In this document: one piece after another, positions 24,351 through 35,331 of the stretch
Layout: every line of letters starts with the position of its first letter
Numbering within the stretch: position 1 is the first letter of the stretch
NCBI GenBank assembly: GCA_023014335.1
Contig: JAECYW010000001.1
Coordinates: forward strand, 2,046,001-2,110,000
Length of the DNA: 64,000 nucleotides
From: Galerina marginata
Lineage: Eukaryota; Basidiomycota; Agaricomycetes; Agaricales; Galerinaceae
Direction of reading: 5' to 3'
Program-made: the position numbers and the translations under genes
The notes under the pieces: model-generated
Seen by the model: the letters and a program-made list of their open reading frames with translations, nothing else
What the model was told of the DNA's origin: nothing
Database searches by the model: none

Positions 24351-26098
24351 ATGCGTGAAGTCATCTCCGTGCACGTTGGTCAGGCTGGTGTCCAGATCGG
24401 TAATGCCTGCTGTAAGTTTTTTCTCAGCTATTTTATTACCCAAAGTCGCATATCTTCTGCCGTCGCGCGGAAGATGACTCAGAACGCGTCGTTTTGGAGC
24501 TTTGAGCTTCGGATATGGAAAATATTGGAAAGTGGTGCCATGCTGATCTGATTATCTTAGGGGAGCTGTATACCGTTGAGCACGGTCTCAGCGTGAGTTA
24601 TTCAAGTCTGAGAGTTGAGACTAATCTCACCTAAAATACAGCCTGACGGTCGCCTGATGGAAGGCTCCCCGTCTAGCAACGATGGTGGCTTCAGCACATT
24701 CTTTTCCGAAACTTCCTCTGGCAAACACGTGCCTCGTTCTTTGTACATTGACCTCGAGCCCGGCGTTATTGACGAGGTCCGGAACGGTCCATACAGGAGT
24801 CTCTTCCATCCCGAGACCCTTGTCACTGGAAAGGAAGATGCTGCTAGTAACTGTATGTTCACATCCCTTTATCTCCTGATCGCTCCTCATTCCATCCTTA
24901 GATGCTCGTGGTCATTATACCATCGGAAAAGAACAGATTGACGTTGTGATGGACAAGGTTCGCCGCCTTGCTGACAACTGCTCTGGTCTTCAAGGTTTCT
25001 TTGTCTTCCACTCTTTCGGTGGTGGAACTGGATCTGGTTTCGGTGCCCTCATTCTTGAGCGCCTCTCCACTGACTATGGCAAGAAGTCTAAGTTGGAGTT
25101 CAGCGTTTACCCTGCACCCACATTGGCTAATTCGGTCGTCGAGCCTTATAACTCCGTTCTGACCACCCACTACCACTCTCGAACACTCGGACTGCTCCTT
25201 TATGGTATGATCTTTGTCCTTGGCTTTAGGAAAGAGAAACTTAGTTACGTTTGTCAGGTTGATAACGAAGCTATTTACGACATCTGCAAGAAGAACCTCG
25301 GTATCACTTCTCCCAGTCTCACCAACTTGAACAGATTAATTGCCCAAGTTGTCTCCTCAATCACTGCTTCTTTGCGCTTCGACGGCTCGCTGAATGTTGA
25401 TCTGAACGAGTTCCAGACCAACTTAGTTCCGTTAGTATTTTCTCTTTCGATAATCCGCTTGGAATATTAACATTAATACCTCTCAGCTTCCCCCGTATTC
25501 ACTTCCCCCTCGCCACCTTCGCGCCTATTATTTCGGCAGAGAAGGCACACCATGAGCAGAACTCTGTTGCCGATATGACATTCTCCTGTTTCGAGACTGG
25601 CAACCAGATGGTCAAGTGTGACCCCAGGGAAGGCAAATACAGTAAGTTTTGAGAACAGATATATTTACACTGTTCACCGACATAAACTCAGTGGCTTGCG
25701 CCCTTCTCTATCGTGGCGATGTTGTTCCCAAGGACGTCAACGCTGCTGTCTCGATCATCAAGACCAAGCGTACCATTCAATTCGTCGACTGGTGTCCTAC
25801 TGGTTTCAAGCTTGGTATCTGCAACGAGCCCCCCGCACACGTCCCTGGTGGTGACCTCGCCAAGGTGTCGCGCAGTATGTGCATGTTGTCCAACACCACT
25901 GCCATCTCTAGCGCATGGAGTCGTCTTGACCACAAATTTGACCTGCTCTACTCCAAACGCGCCTTTGTCCACTGGTACGTCGGTGAGGGTATGGAGGAAG
26001 GTGAGTTCTCTGAGGCGCGTGAGGACCTCGCTGCCCTTGAGAAGGACTACGAAGAAGTCGGTATCGATTCTGCTGACGTCGAGGAGGCTGAATATTAG
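24351..26098 (+). CDS. Alpha-tubulin, copy B
   Basis: Second alpha-tubulin gene. It starts [20 protein letters not shown] with the intron inside the Trp codon, then [70 protein letters not shown], the nucleotide loop [40 protein letters not shown], and the M-loop region [20 protein letters not shown]. It ends [13 protein letters not shown] with a stop at 26096-26098, keeping the acidic tail and terminal Tyr. One frame break: an extra T at 25171, where CACTACC should read CACACC to give [15 protein letters not shown]. It shares intron positions with copy A but differs in several helices and in the tail, so it is an old duplicate. Orientation is opposite to copy A, 7.6 kb away. Confidence 0.92.
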
Positions 26099-26368
26099 GT
26101 GCTGGAGTTTCTTCATGGTTTCGAGGTTCATTTTCGGTACAAAGTCGCTTATAATTTCTTCCTATAAACTCTTTTCACGATCCCTCACGTATACCTTCAT
26201 GTTTGTCAATCATACACTTCGGAACTGCACGACCTGTCCAGTTGAACGTCAATTTGATTACCAATTCCTAAATCTTCATGGAATAAACTCGGCAGAGGAC
26301 GTGATTTGCAAGAACTGACTCTACATTCATGTTCTACGACCACTTCTCACTGTCAAATTTTCCAGCAT

Positions 26369-27691
26369 CTAGCTTTCCCCATCTTCAGTCTTTATACCCA
26401 TATCTTTCTGTCGACCTTGTCGCAATGAAGATTGTTGATTCTGCACCAACCATTTACCCGCCTCAGATTGAATAACATTAATTCCTCTGCAAGCCAGATG
26501 GTGGACTTCATAGTGGTGAGACACGAGGCGGAAAAGGGCACGTTGGACAGGCTTGTCGTTCACTTTCCATGACTTTCCATTGAGTACCCGAATTGTATCA
26601 TCAGGTAAGGAATTCAGGTTTTCTGGCAAGAGATTCAGCAAGTCAATTTGGTAATGGACACCCTGGACAGTTCCAGGCAAATCGACCGCTTGGGATCCGA
26701 GGCGCTTCCATGCAAAAGCCTGGAATCTTATAATCGGTCCTCACTTCTGACTCTGAATCTGATGCTTCCGGTGTCGAAGGTTCACTAAAATCCGAGTCGT
26801 ACTGAAATCGAATAACTTCTGGCACGCTATTGTGCGGTAGCTCGATTTCAGGAGACATTTGTTGGCGCTGTATATAAAGAGATGATATAGCTAGATACAA
26901 TGACTTCAATCGGAATACGCACCTTTTTAGGCGTTTTCTTTTGCTGAATACTCTTCAGACGACTTGCCCAAAAGTGTTCAGTCTCTCCAAACTGTGCAAG
27001 ACGACGAGCAAGACTATGGGGACCATTGAGGTTTAACTGTTGTCCGTGGGGCACACCCCAACGAACGTGATGCTGTTGAGCGGCATTTGCGTCCTGCCGA
27101 GCCTCTCTGCAAAAAGCGAGCCACTGGCGGACGTTCAGTAAATTCGCAGACCCATGCTGACGGACAATCAAATGGGCGAGGAGCCATTCAGAATGCGCTG
27201 CAAAGTACCCCCGAATTTCCGCACTCGGGATGTGTCGTAGATGCCTAGGCTCTGCAGCAACGTCCAATTCCAGTGTCTCATCTGCAATAATGCGGTTCTC
27301 TCTGTCTCGAGGGCGGATGGTGTCGAAGTATCGACGAAGTACCCAGTCGATGTTTCTCCCTTCCAGAGGTGTCTTGTCGGGATCAGTTTCCATCAGTTCG
27401 ACAACCAGTGCCCTCAGGCGGTATCTGTCAAAGAAGTTGCGGCTTGCAGCGTATGTAGCTACATGTAGGGATTTGACCCAATATGTACGCTTCCTGTAGA
27501 TATTCTAGATTAGCAAGGTTCAATATCAATATCTATGGTCGTCAAAGTTACATTTGTTCAAATTGAGAATAAATGAGCAGTTTTTCGGGGTCATTTTTGG
27601 CTAGGTTATGGAATCAGGATGAGTATAGAGATACGGGGTGCTTAGATACATACAGGTTAGAAAATGGGCTAGCAACGTTTTTCGACAGCAT
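26369..27691 (-). CDS. Fungal hypothetical with WNCPGC motif
   Basis: I do not recognise a named family. Exons on the minus strand give AKNDPEKLLIYSQFEQ, then after an intron KRTYWVKSLHVATYAASRNF and FDRYRLRALVVELMETD, LEGRNIDWVLRRYFDTIRP, HIPSAEIRGYFAAHSEWLLA and HFWASRLKSIQQKK. An intron precedes an acidic exon (DSDFSEPSTPEASDSESE). The tail is FAWNCPGCHYQIDLLNLLPE, then ALFRLVSHHYEVHHLACRGI; this needs removal of one extra base at 26656-26657. A WxCPxC-YxIxLxxLxPxxL tail of this kind recurs in Agaricomycete hypotheticals and may bind zinc. The proposed start at 27691 is uncertain; see the upstream gene, which ends 10 bases before it in the same frame. Confidence 0.55.
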
Positions 27692-27700
27692 AATTGAACT

Positions 27701-28446
27701 TTAAGACGCGGCCCATTGGATTTTCGGTTCATAAAGTAGCTTTTGATTGTCTCGGTCAGTTTGGCAATGCGCTAGGTGGATTTTTTGGTCGTAATCCCTG
27801 AAATCGCGTTCCAGGTATGCAAGACCTTGTTCTGAAAGCCATTCGAGGTCTTCGATTTCAATGACGCCAAAGAATACAACTTCGGGATTCTGTGCAAGGC
27901 GAGAACACTCAGGAGGATTAGTTATATACTCTGTTTCGTCAAACCTTGAAAGGTGTAAGCATAGCCTTAAAATTCGCAGGAGGACACACCCGATAATCTG
28001 CCTATTCCCAGAGAAATTCAACTGCAATGCTGTCATTGCCAGTTTCACTCCTGGCCGAGGGAAGTCATCTTTTAGGATAATATGATCTGGATATGGGCCG
28101 TAGACATGTGCCAGTAGTCGCGACACTGAATTCGCTCTCGCCATGGGTAAGGCGTCCAAGGATAAGAATTTCAAAGGCCTGGGAGGGACAAAAAACTTCG
28201 ATAGCGTGAGACTATTAAACAACGAAACAACACCAACAGAACAATGCGATATAAGACCTTGAAAGTGCTTTGGTGGGGATGAGTACTACTAGAGTAGTAC
28301 CGGGGATTACTTACGGGGCTGAAATTAACCGACCGAGTCCGAGTTTGATAATTCGGTAATTCCTTCGCGTTTTCTTTGCTTGGCGCCACTGTAGTGGACG
28401 GGAATACGATGTGGTCAAATGTAAATGTGCATTGTGGACGGTTCAA
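27701..28446 (-). CDS. Hypothetical protein, unknown family
   Basis: The main exon reads ARANSVSRLLAHVYGPYPDH, FPRPGVKLAMTALQLNFSG, then a likely 45-base in-phase intron, FDETEYITNPPECSRLAQNP, VFFGVIEIEDLEWLSEQGL and HCQTDRDNQKLLYEPKIQWA. An upstream exon (28446-28316) starting MNRPQCTFTFDHIVFP ends at a good GTAAGT donor and probably belongs to it, but I could not join it in phase. The stop at 27701 is in the same frame as an ATG 10 bases further on, so this and the next gene may be one protein. A CACGTG lies 14 bases upstream of the proposed start. Confidence 0.45.
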
Positions 28447-28786
28447 TGAAGTTCAAGAACACGTGCTCCATGCTCACGGCGTAAATGACTGGAAGCATTT
28501 CCATCCAAGTGTTTGCTAATTCTAACGGTTACGTTTAGTTGAAATAAAATACAATTAAACTATTCTTTGGAAGATGCCTGTACAGACAACTCACGGAGAG
28601 ATGAGGTCCATACTGAAAAGATAGGTGGAGGAATATACAATGATGGTGTGTAGCTTATAGTTGATCATTACACAAACCGAGGAGTTCATAGAATTTTAGA
28701 AAAATTGATGCTAGGTAATCAGAAAGAAGAAGGAAAGCTGTCCGGCAGAGGGGGGGGAGGGCTGCCACTGAAAGTCTAAGTCTTAC
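28447..28786. other. Intergenic, no gene; E-box at 28460-28465
   Basis: Lies between a gene reading left from 28446 and the 3' end of the GRR1 homologue. It holds a CACGTG close to the hypothetical gene's start and a run of nine G with purine flanks near 28750. No coding motif is seen. Confidence 0.4.
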
Positions 28787-31700
28787 TCAAGAGAACCGGC
28801 GGAGACGGGAACCAGGACCTGCATTGGATCCCGATCCAGGGGCTTCAGGTCGAACATCTCCCGAGGACCTTCCGAACAATAATGAACTCGCATAATGTTC
28901 AGCTGCGTTCAACGTATTCCGGATACTCCTTTTGACGCTCCTTGCTCTGGGCTCAGAGCTACGAGATCCATGCCCATGGTTTCCCGGATGTTCTCGACGT
29001 CCCCTAGGTTCAGGACCCAGGGCCGATTGAGAAGAATCATGTAATTCTCGGGTGCCAAGAGGTGTGGAAACGAATTCGCGGTGAAGCCATCTACTCTCGT
29101 GGGCCGGCGCTATTGGTGTAGTGCGTTCAAGTAGCACTCTGCTATCGGGTTCATCTTCGGAATCGGAATCCCCACGGGAGCTGATAGATTGCGGAGGCTC
29201 TGGCGTAGGCGAAAGACGTGGTGCGGTTGTTTGCCTTGGAGTACGTTCACGAGTGAGGGGGTGTCCTCTCGTCGTGGATGCTTGGGCGCCTCGACCGTGA
29301 CCAATCTCGGCGTAATTAAGATCTGGAGTCAGGGTACCATTTCCGCGCGGCGAAACTGGTCCAAAAGGCCGTTCTTGATAAGTTCGGAAGAAACCTGCTC
29401 CGTTATCATTTGGAACCAGCTCATTTGGGGAAGGCGAAGCCGATGATTCGACAACAGGTAGAACATCAGCAACTGTGCGAGCATGTCGAATTTGCAGGCG
29501 AGATGGGCGAGAAGGTCCTGCGGTTGGGGTCGCAGCTTGAATCTGGGCATTCAAGCGAGATGTAGCACCTTGGAGATTAGCAGTAGGAGAAACTGAAATA
29601 TCTGGAACGACGTCATGACCATCACGGCGAGGTGTGGTCATGGGAATGGTCGAGGCTCGGTTCGGGCGATCGCGTTGAAAAGAAAATTCGTGTGGCTGCG
29701 TATGGTGTCCGTGGTGGGGTTGTTGCTGTGGGTGCTGGGCAAGATCGGCTTGATGACCACGACCAGTTGTGACGTTTGGATTGAAGAGCAAGTGTTGACG
29801 GGGGTATCCTTCCATCTCTCTGATTTCAGTGACACCTTCGGGTTCGGGGGTATCGTCTTCTTGATAACCTTCTCCGTCGAATTCGTCCTCTTCGTATTCC
29901 GTGTCATCGGTGTTATTCATTTCCGTGATGCGGTCGAATAGTTCTGTGAGATATGTCCTAAGCTGAGAAACACCTTTGCCGGAGAACACGCAGAATGCAA
30001 GGCGCTGGGCAGTATTGAAGTCCTGGTCGATATTGCATGTCAGCGAATTGACACTGAAATTTGGATGATGAACAAACCTTGGGAGCTTCACGACAGAATC
30101 GTTGCAGCTCTGCGTTACGAAAAGCCGACACGCCAGTCAAGCTGAGATGCGTAAGCTTATGCAGCTTCAGAAGGAGGAAATGGATAGCCATGACCGAAAT
30201 CTGATCACAGTACGAAAGGTGGATACGCTCCAGAGTGGCGTGACGTTCGGCCAGAGCATAAATAGCCTCATCTGTCAGTTGATTAACACGAACAAGACCA
30301 ACTCGACGAAGTTTTGGCAGTGCCGAAAGCTCGAAGACAGACATGTCGGTGAGAAGAACACAATCTGTGACTGGCCGTTAGACTGATTGTGGCATGGTGA
30401 AGGAGAGCGGAGACTCACTCGCGAAATCAATATATCGTATCCGGGTACAGGATCGGGCAAGCAGCCGCACGGAGCGGTCAGTAATTTTGCTGGCGTGGCC
30501 AAGGTGGAGGTAGTGGAGATGCCTGCCGAGTCTGCAGATAGTTTCGACGGCCTTGTCCGTAAGAAGGGAACACTTTGAGAGTACAAGGTTCCGAATCTTA
30601 GGTGCATGGGAAACAATCCCTTCCACGGCATCATCGGTGATGAGGGCACATGCGGTCAAGTCCAACATGCGTAAATTTTCGAATATTCGATTGATGATGA
30701 GAGGTGGTAGATCATCGATCCTCTTCGCGTTGGAGTTGGCAAACGGGTTGACGATGTCTGTTTGAGAATCGGACCTGAGAGGAGCGGGGAAGGCGGCATC
30801 TGTAAGTAAGGAACAATGAGAGAGACGCATTTCCCTCATGTGGGTCAGATGTGTCCAGATAAGGCGGACCGAGACATCTGAGACGAGTTCACAATGATTG
30901 AGGTCGATTTCCAGCAGCATGGGACACCCCTGTGCCAAAGCCGAGACAGACGCATCGGTTAGGAGATTTAAACCGCTCAGTTTGACACGGCGGAGGAGGG
31001 GGCAGGACTTGGCGAGTGCGAGAATTCCGGTGTCGGTAACCTTATCACAACCCGATAAATTGATGCCTTGCAATCGGGTCGCGACAGTGGCGAGGCCAAC
31101 TATAGCGTCGCTGGAGGTGTTAACAACGCCCGTAAGGTCGATAGCGACAAGGTGCGAGAAACTTGGGAGGATTTTGGCAAGGGCTTCTCCGGTAATGTGT
31201 TTGCATGCGATGAGAGTAAGACGTTCGAGACGGTCACAGCGGGCAAAATCGCTAATGAGCTCATCCGATAGGTCTGAGCCGTGGTTAAGGAAATTGAGGC
31301 GCCGGATGAAGCTGGAGTACGTGAAAATCTGGCTCTCTTTCCGAAGGAGGTCGGCCATCTTGTGGATGGTGTCATACTTTGGGAAAGACGGTTTGTGCCA
31401 GAGCAGCTCCACGGAGCACTGGCACCAAGTACGGGACACACGCATGGCAATGAAAAGGTCTCTAGACGAGTGCAAATGCTTGAATATCTGAATCATGATT
31501 TCCGGGGGTATCGTTGAGATGGGTGAATATAATGCTGGTCGCTGTGTCTGTGGGTCTTGTTCTCGTTTGACGGCCCATTGAGCTGGGACTACCTGGTGGT
31601 CGGGGTAAAAGGCGAACTGAGGGGCATCTTCATCGATGTCGTCGCCGTCGTCGGAGAGGGAGGTAGTTGAGGGAGCATGATGTTTGTAGAGGGAAACCAT
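28787..31700 (-). CDS. GRR1: GRR1-type F-box / leucine-rich-repeat protein
   Basis: Substrate adaptor of an SCF ubiquitin ligase; Grr1 homologues control nutrient sensing and G1 cyclin turnover. Exon 1 (31700-30419) holds the F-box: STIPPEIMIQIFKHLHSSRD, then AMRVSRTWCQCSVELLWHKP. It is followed by about ten amino-terminal-type cysteine-containing LRRs, such as LQGINLSGCDKVTDTGILAL and LRRVKLSGLNLLTDASVSAL. A 53-base intron leads to NCVLLTDMSVFELSALPKLR and further repeats ending FRNAELQRFCREAPK; a third exon begins DFNTAQRLAFCVFSGKGVSQ. The last ~370 residues are acidic then Pro/Ser/Arg-rich and look disordered, with repeated SRGDSDSEDEPDSR-like stretches. No frame break is seen. It is head to head with the conserved unknown gene at 31818. 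Confidence 0.92.
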
Positions 31701-31817
31701 GGTTGTGGATGGAAGGAGAGTGATCCTGGAACCTTGTGCCAGCCTGGTTTACATACAGAACAACACGTGGTTGTGAAAGTTTCAACGGTCCGGCGTCTCT
31801 TCCTGCCTTTCCTTCTA
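31701..31817. promoter_or_regulatory. Bidirectional promoter with E-box
   Basis: Only 117 bp separate the divergent start codons of the GRR1 homologue and the unknown gene. A CACGTG hexamer sits at 31764-31769, close to the middle. bHLH factors (Cbf1/USF-like) bind this sequence; its use here is inferred. Confidence 0.5.
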
Positions 31818-32443
31818 ATGACCTCTGATCCTCCGTCTACTCAAGTTTGTCGTCTGCTTTTCTTTCTGTACTATATTTCATTAATTGTACCTAGCCAAGC
31901 CTCTCATTTGACGAGATCCTGCATTTTTCTTCACTTCCAAGGCCTGGCCCGGAATACTATGAGGCTCGGCGTCGTCTGTGGCTTACTCCACGAGTTACCC
32001 CGCGCCAGCCATCGCCTTCTTCATCCAGGCAGAAGTTAGAAGAAATTTTCAGTCAGCCCGGCGCAGTTCACAGTCAAGAGACTTGGAACCACAATCTCGA
32101 GAAAGTCTGGAAAGGCTTATCGTCCGGCGGGAAGCTCAAGTACAACATCCCAATGGTGATTGGTGTGCGTCCATCAGTTTGACATTACCTTCACATCGAT
32201 TCGTATTCACATCTCAATCAGATCAAGATCATACACGCCGCTTGGTTGCGTGACAGAACGTGGCCTGTCGGCCTGGAGGCACCCGTTACAGACGACGAAC
32301 AGCAGGCAGACATTGCGGTTGCGCCACCACTTGAGGCATCCAGAGCACCGGAGAAGGCACTCCAGGCCACGATGACCACAACACTCGTCCCATCAGATCT
32401 AATGGAACCGGTACCACCGCGGATGACGATCAATCGGACTTGA
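31818..32443 (+). CDS. Conserved-looking protein of unknown function
   Basis: Three exons, 31818-31844, 31895-32155 and 32222-32443, join cleanly to 169 aa. It starts MTSDPPSTQ, then PSLSFDEILHFSSLPRPGPE, YYEARRRLWLTPR, LEEIFSQPGAVHSQETWNHN, LEKVWKGLSSGGKLKYNIPM and IKIIHAAWLRDRTWPVGLEA. The second half is Ala/Pro/Glu-rich and probably disordered. No transmembrane segment or known domain is visible; the W-rich central block (ETWNHNLEKVWKGL) looks like the folded part. Correct phase at both introns and protein-like composition support it as a real gene. I cannot assign a function. Confidence 0.7.
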
Positions 32444-32741
32444 TAGATTCGAGATTCCCTGTGTGCCTCTTCTGTTCGCCGTTGGCGTTTCTTGAATGTA
32501 ACTTGTAGGAGGTATCATTTGCCTACTCATGCATTTTCACACTAGGAGGTTCTTCTGGTGCAAGGTTCGATGGTAATAATAGTGGCAGGCAAGATCATTG
32601 AAGAGTGAAGCGAGACATCTAGCCAAGGCAGGACGTATCCAGGCATAGTATATATGGTCTGCCGGAAAAGATATAGGCAGCGTCGATGAAGTGTCGTCAG
32701 GCGTTTGTCGCGGGCGTTTTATTGACGTCGTGTGGGCCATG

Positions 32742-33196
32742 CTACGTTCGTGATGGTGGTGATACCTATTGGAAAAAGCTTGTTGAGATAAGGCACCGGT
32801 AGAACAATTCGGCGAAAACGAACAAGAATCACTCCATCTCCTCGTACAAACAGCATCTCCATCTTCCGTTTCGCAACCTGAATAAAAGAGTTGAGTTACA
32901 TTTCGACGTAGCGAGAAGCAAGAAGGCATGCATTAACGACTCCATGACCATTGGCCGCGCTTTCGGGGTCCACAATCATAATGGTTTCCTCTACGTCGCT
33001 CATAATGAGATTCATATGCCCATCATAGGCCTAGAGGAAAGATAGTCAATACACAACCCAATATTTCAGTATAGGATCTTACATGCAGAATCCCTGTTAA
33101 TTCCCTGTCTCCTCGTAGCTTGACAAATACTCGTTCACTCAGCGAAAGTCTAATTAAATCAAACGGTTCTTGAATTCCTGTTACTGAAGAGTCCAT
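32742..33196 (-). CDS. LSM3: U6 snRNA-associated Sm-like protein LSm3
   Basis: Subunit of the LSm2-8 ring on U6 snRNA and of LSm1-7 in mRNA decay. Exon 1 (33196-33083) encodes [20 protein letters not shown] and [18 protein letters not shown]. After a 52-base intron (33082-33031), exon 2 gives [20 protein letters not shown], which completes the Sm1 motif (RELTGxLHAYDxHMNLxxxDVEE). Further introns lead to [18 protein letters not shown] (Sm2 motif, FVRGDGV) and a last exon VSPPSRT with stop at 32744-32742. The exact donor of the intron before VAKRK is uncertain (about 32,950-32,960). An overlapping 130-codon frame at 32537-32929 is an out-of-frame shadow. The gene faces U1-C head to head across 180 bp. 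Confidence 0.88.
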
Positions 33197-33376
33197 GGCC
33201 TTGATAACCAGAAAGGCCGCAAGAGAGACAAAAGCGAAGGAACTTTCCAGTCCGGTCTCCCAAGTCGCGATCGTGTAGGTGAAGATCCACGTGATTATAT
33301 TTAAACTCCGACACAGTGAATACTGAATGTCACTGTGACTTGCTCGTCCAGAACTCTGCGCACGACCACGACCACC
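33197..33376. promoter_or_regulatory. Bidirectional LSM3 / U1-C promoter
   Basis: 180 bp shared by two snRNP protein genes. A CACGTG lies at 33288-33293, followed at once by a TATA-like tatatttaaa at 33296-33305. Then an 8-bp inverted repeat cacagtga (33312-33319) / tcactgtg (33330-33337) with a 10-base spacer lies about 40 bp before the U1-C start codon. These elements are seen directly; their use is inferred. Confidence 0.5.
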
Positions 33377-34269
33377 ATGCCAGTAAGTCTCATCTTATGC
33401 AGCTTTTATACACGTACTGATGAGTTTTATACAGAAACACTATTGCGATTACTGTGATGTCTTTCTCACTCACGATTCCACGTCAGGTGAGTTACTCATC
33501 TAAACTATTTCGTCCGCATTCTCTGACCAGCCGGATTTACAGTACGAAAAGCTCACAATAGTGGCAGGAATCACCTTTCAAATGTCAGAGATTACTATGC
33601 TTGTGAGTTCTCTTATTTTTCAAATAAGTCGACGATTTGATTTCTTTTTGGCAGCCCTAGGACATGACAAGGCCCAAAATATCATTGATCAAATCACGTC
33701 TGCCTATGAAAGTGGAGGCCCGCCTCCAGGAGGTTTCGGCTTTGGACCCCAGCATCTCGGAAATCCTCCACCTGGTTTCGGAGGTCCTCCTATGGGGTAC
33801 GGACAACCTATGCCTCCGCCCGGGTTTGGTGGACGTAAGTCATTTCTTCTGGGCTCTACTCCGATGTCTGTGACACATACCTCACTAGCTCGACCACCAT
33901 TCCCCCCTGGCCAAGGGTTTCCACCGATGATGCCACCCGGCGGCCCACCGTTCCCTCCAGGCGGTATGCCACCCCCAGGTATGAATGGACCCCCAGGCGG
34001 ATTTGGAGGTACGTCCACATCCTTCAATCAGAGACGCAAACCAACCTGCCGTCCATCAGGTGCTCCTCCATTTCCTCCTAATCAAGGACCGCCGGGCGGT
34101 AGGTATTCCTATTCCTCCTTTTGCCCCCAATAATGGCCCAAACAGCTTCCCACCTGCAGGCTACAATGGACCGCCGCCTTCGCAAACTTCGCCTCCACCG
34201 AATAGCACAACACCCGTTGCTCCCAGTATTCACCCAGATCGACTGCGAATGCTGAACTCCGGAAGGTGA
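33377..34269 (+). CDS. U1 snRNP protein C (U1-C)
   Basis: Zinc-finger subunit of U1 snRNP that helps recognise the 5' splice site. The first coding exon is just 6 bases (MP, 33377-33382) before a GTAAGT donor. The frame then reads [37 protein letters not shown] and [20 protein letters not shown]. This is the single C2H2 finger (Cys-x2-Cys-x12-His-x5-His) that defines U1-C, with nearly the family's invariant start. The rest is a long Pro/Gly/Met-rich tail ([20 protein letters not shown]), ending [14 protein letters not shown]. Two in-tail introns begin near 33834 and 34008. One extra base near 34101 (ggcggtaggt) shifts the last part. The antisense Gly/Pro-rich open frame at 33704-34027 is a shadow. 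Confidence 0.92.
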
Positions 34270-34478
34270 ATAATTAGGTCTATTTTACGCTATTGGCCAT
34301 GGTCTTTGCATGTAATATTGTCATACTTGAGGAATGTTAGTTCTGGCCTGTTGTTCAAATGACCCTGAGCGGAACGAACGTGCGTGCTTGGGTTGGTCCG
34401 TTGTACTTCCTTTTTCGTGCATGGCTATATATAGGGTTTGTAGGTCTGAGGACAAACTTTCTTCTGCTCGCACCAGCC

Positions 34479-35076
34479 ATGTCGACCCAGCCTCTGCTCC
34501 AACGTACAGCGACAAAGCGTATTGCCCTCCCCGTCCGCGTTGAGCCAAAGGTGTCCTTCGCCAACGAGCGCACCTTTCTCTCATGGCTGCACTTTACGGT
34601 CGTCCTAGGCGGTCTGGCAGTGGGTTTGTTGAACTTTGGCGATAAGGTGCCACTGCTTCCTGGTCTGCCCTGCCCCAAATAACGCTGACCTCCTTCTCGC
34701 GTAGGTTGGCAAGATAAGTGCCGCCATGTTCTCCGCTGTTGGTCCGTTGCGCTCTCTAGTTGTTCCGGGATGTTTGCTGAAAGTCGTAATCTTCGACTTC
34801 TAGCCATGGCCATCATGATATACGCGCTTTACACGTACCACTGGAGAGCAGCCTCCATTCGTCGCGGTGGGCGAGGACCTTACGACGATAGGGTCGGTCC
34901 GGTGAGTTCCTACACCATCCTGCCATCGTAATTTCGTATGAACTTGTCTCACAGACAGTCTTATGTGTTGCACTTCTAAGTACGTTTCTCGTTTTCTTGT
35001 CCTCTTCAACTCTTCACGACTCTGCTTTGCAGTTGCCGTTGTCGTCAACTTTGTTCTTCGATTTACACAGCCATAA
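34479..35076 (+). CDS. VTC1: Vacuolar transporter chaperone 1 (VTC1)
   Basis: Small membrane subunit of the VTC complex, which makes polyphosphate and moves it into the vacuole; it also affects V-ATPase stability. It begins [20 protein letters not shown] then [36 protein letters not shown], the DUF202 domain start with the conserved Arg/Trp pair. After introns come [54 protein letters not shown] and the last exon [13 protein letters not shown]. Three transmembrane helices are visible: residues ~33-50, ~62-80 and the C-terminal [16 protein letters not shown]. Length (about 124 aa) and order match the family. All intron phases fit without a frame break. Confidence 0.92.
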
Positions 35077-35331
35077 ATCGATCCAGAGGTGGAAACGAGT
35101 AGTTTCAATTACATACCGGGAGGATCACACCAGAGAAGCACTTTTCAACGGCACTGCCAAGGGTCATTTACCAAGACGCTTTATGCTGATCTCATTTATT
35201 GTCAATTTAACCCATCTCTCACGTACGGACTCTCCATGCAACAATGACCTATGATATACATCCAGCACTGCATGTACATATTTATTCGTACACAACACAT
35301 TGGCCTATTACCATCGACCGAAATAGCCAAT

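Noticed and set aside
26656..26660. The hypothetical gene at 26369-27691 ending at CPLPN as a truncated protein
   Set aside because: Removing one base restores WNCPGCHYQIDLL and a further ~95 residues of protein-like sequence, so a sequence error is more likely.
29615..29941. Hydrophobic plus-strand frame that could look like a membrane protein
   Set aside because: It is antisense to the acidic and Gln/His-rich tail of GRR1.
32537..32929. 130-codon minus-strand frame with His/Tyr-rich segments
   Set aside because: It overlaps the last exons of LSM3 in another frame; LSM3 motifs (FVRGDGVIL) are in the correct frame.
33704..34027. 107-codon Gly/Pro-rich minus-strand frame
   Set aside because: It is the antisense of the Pro/Gly-rich U1-C tail; such repeats give open frames on both strands.
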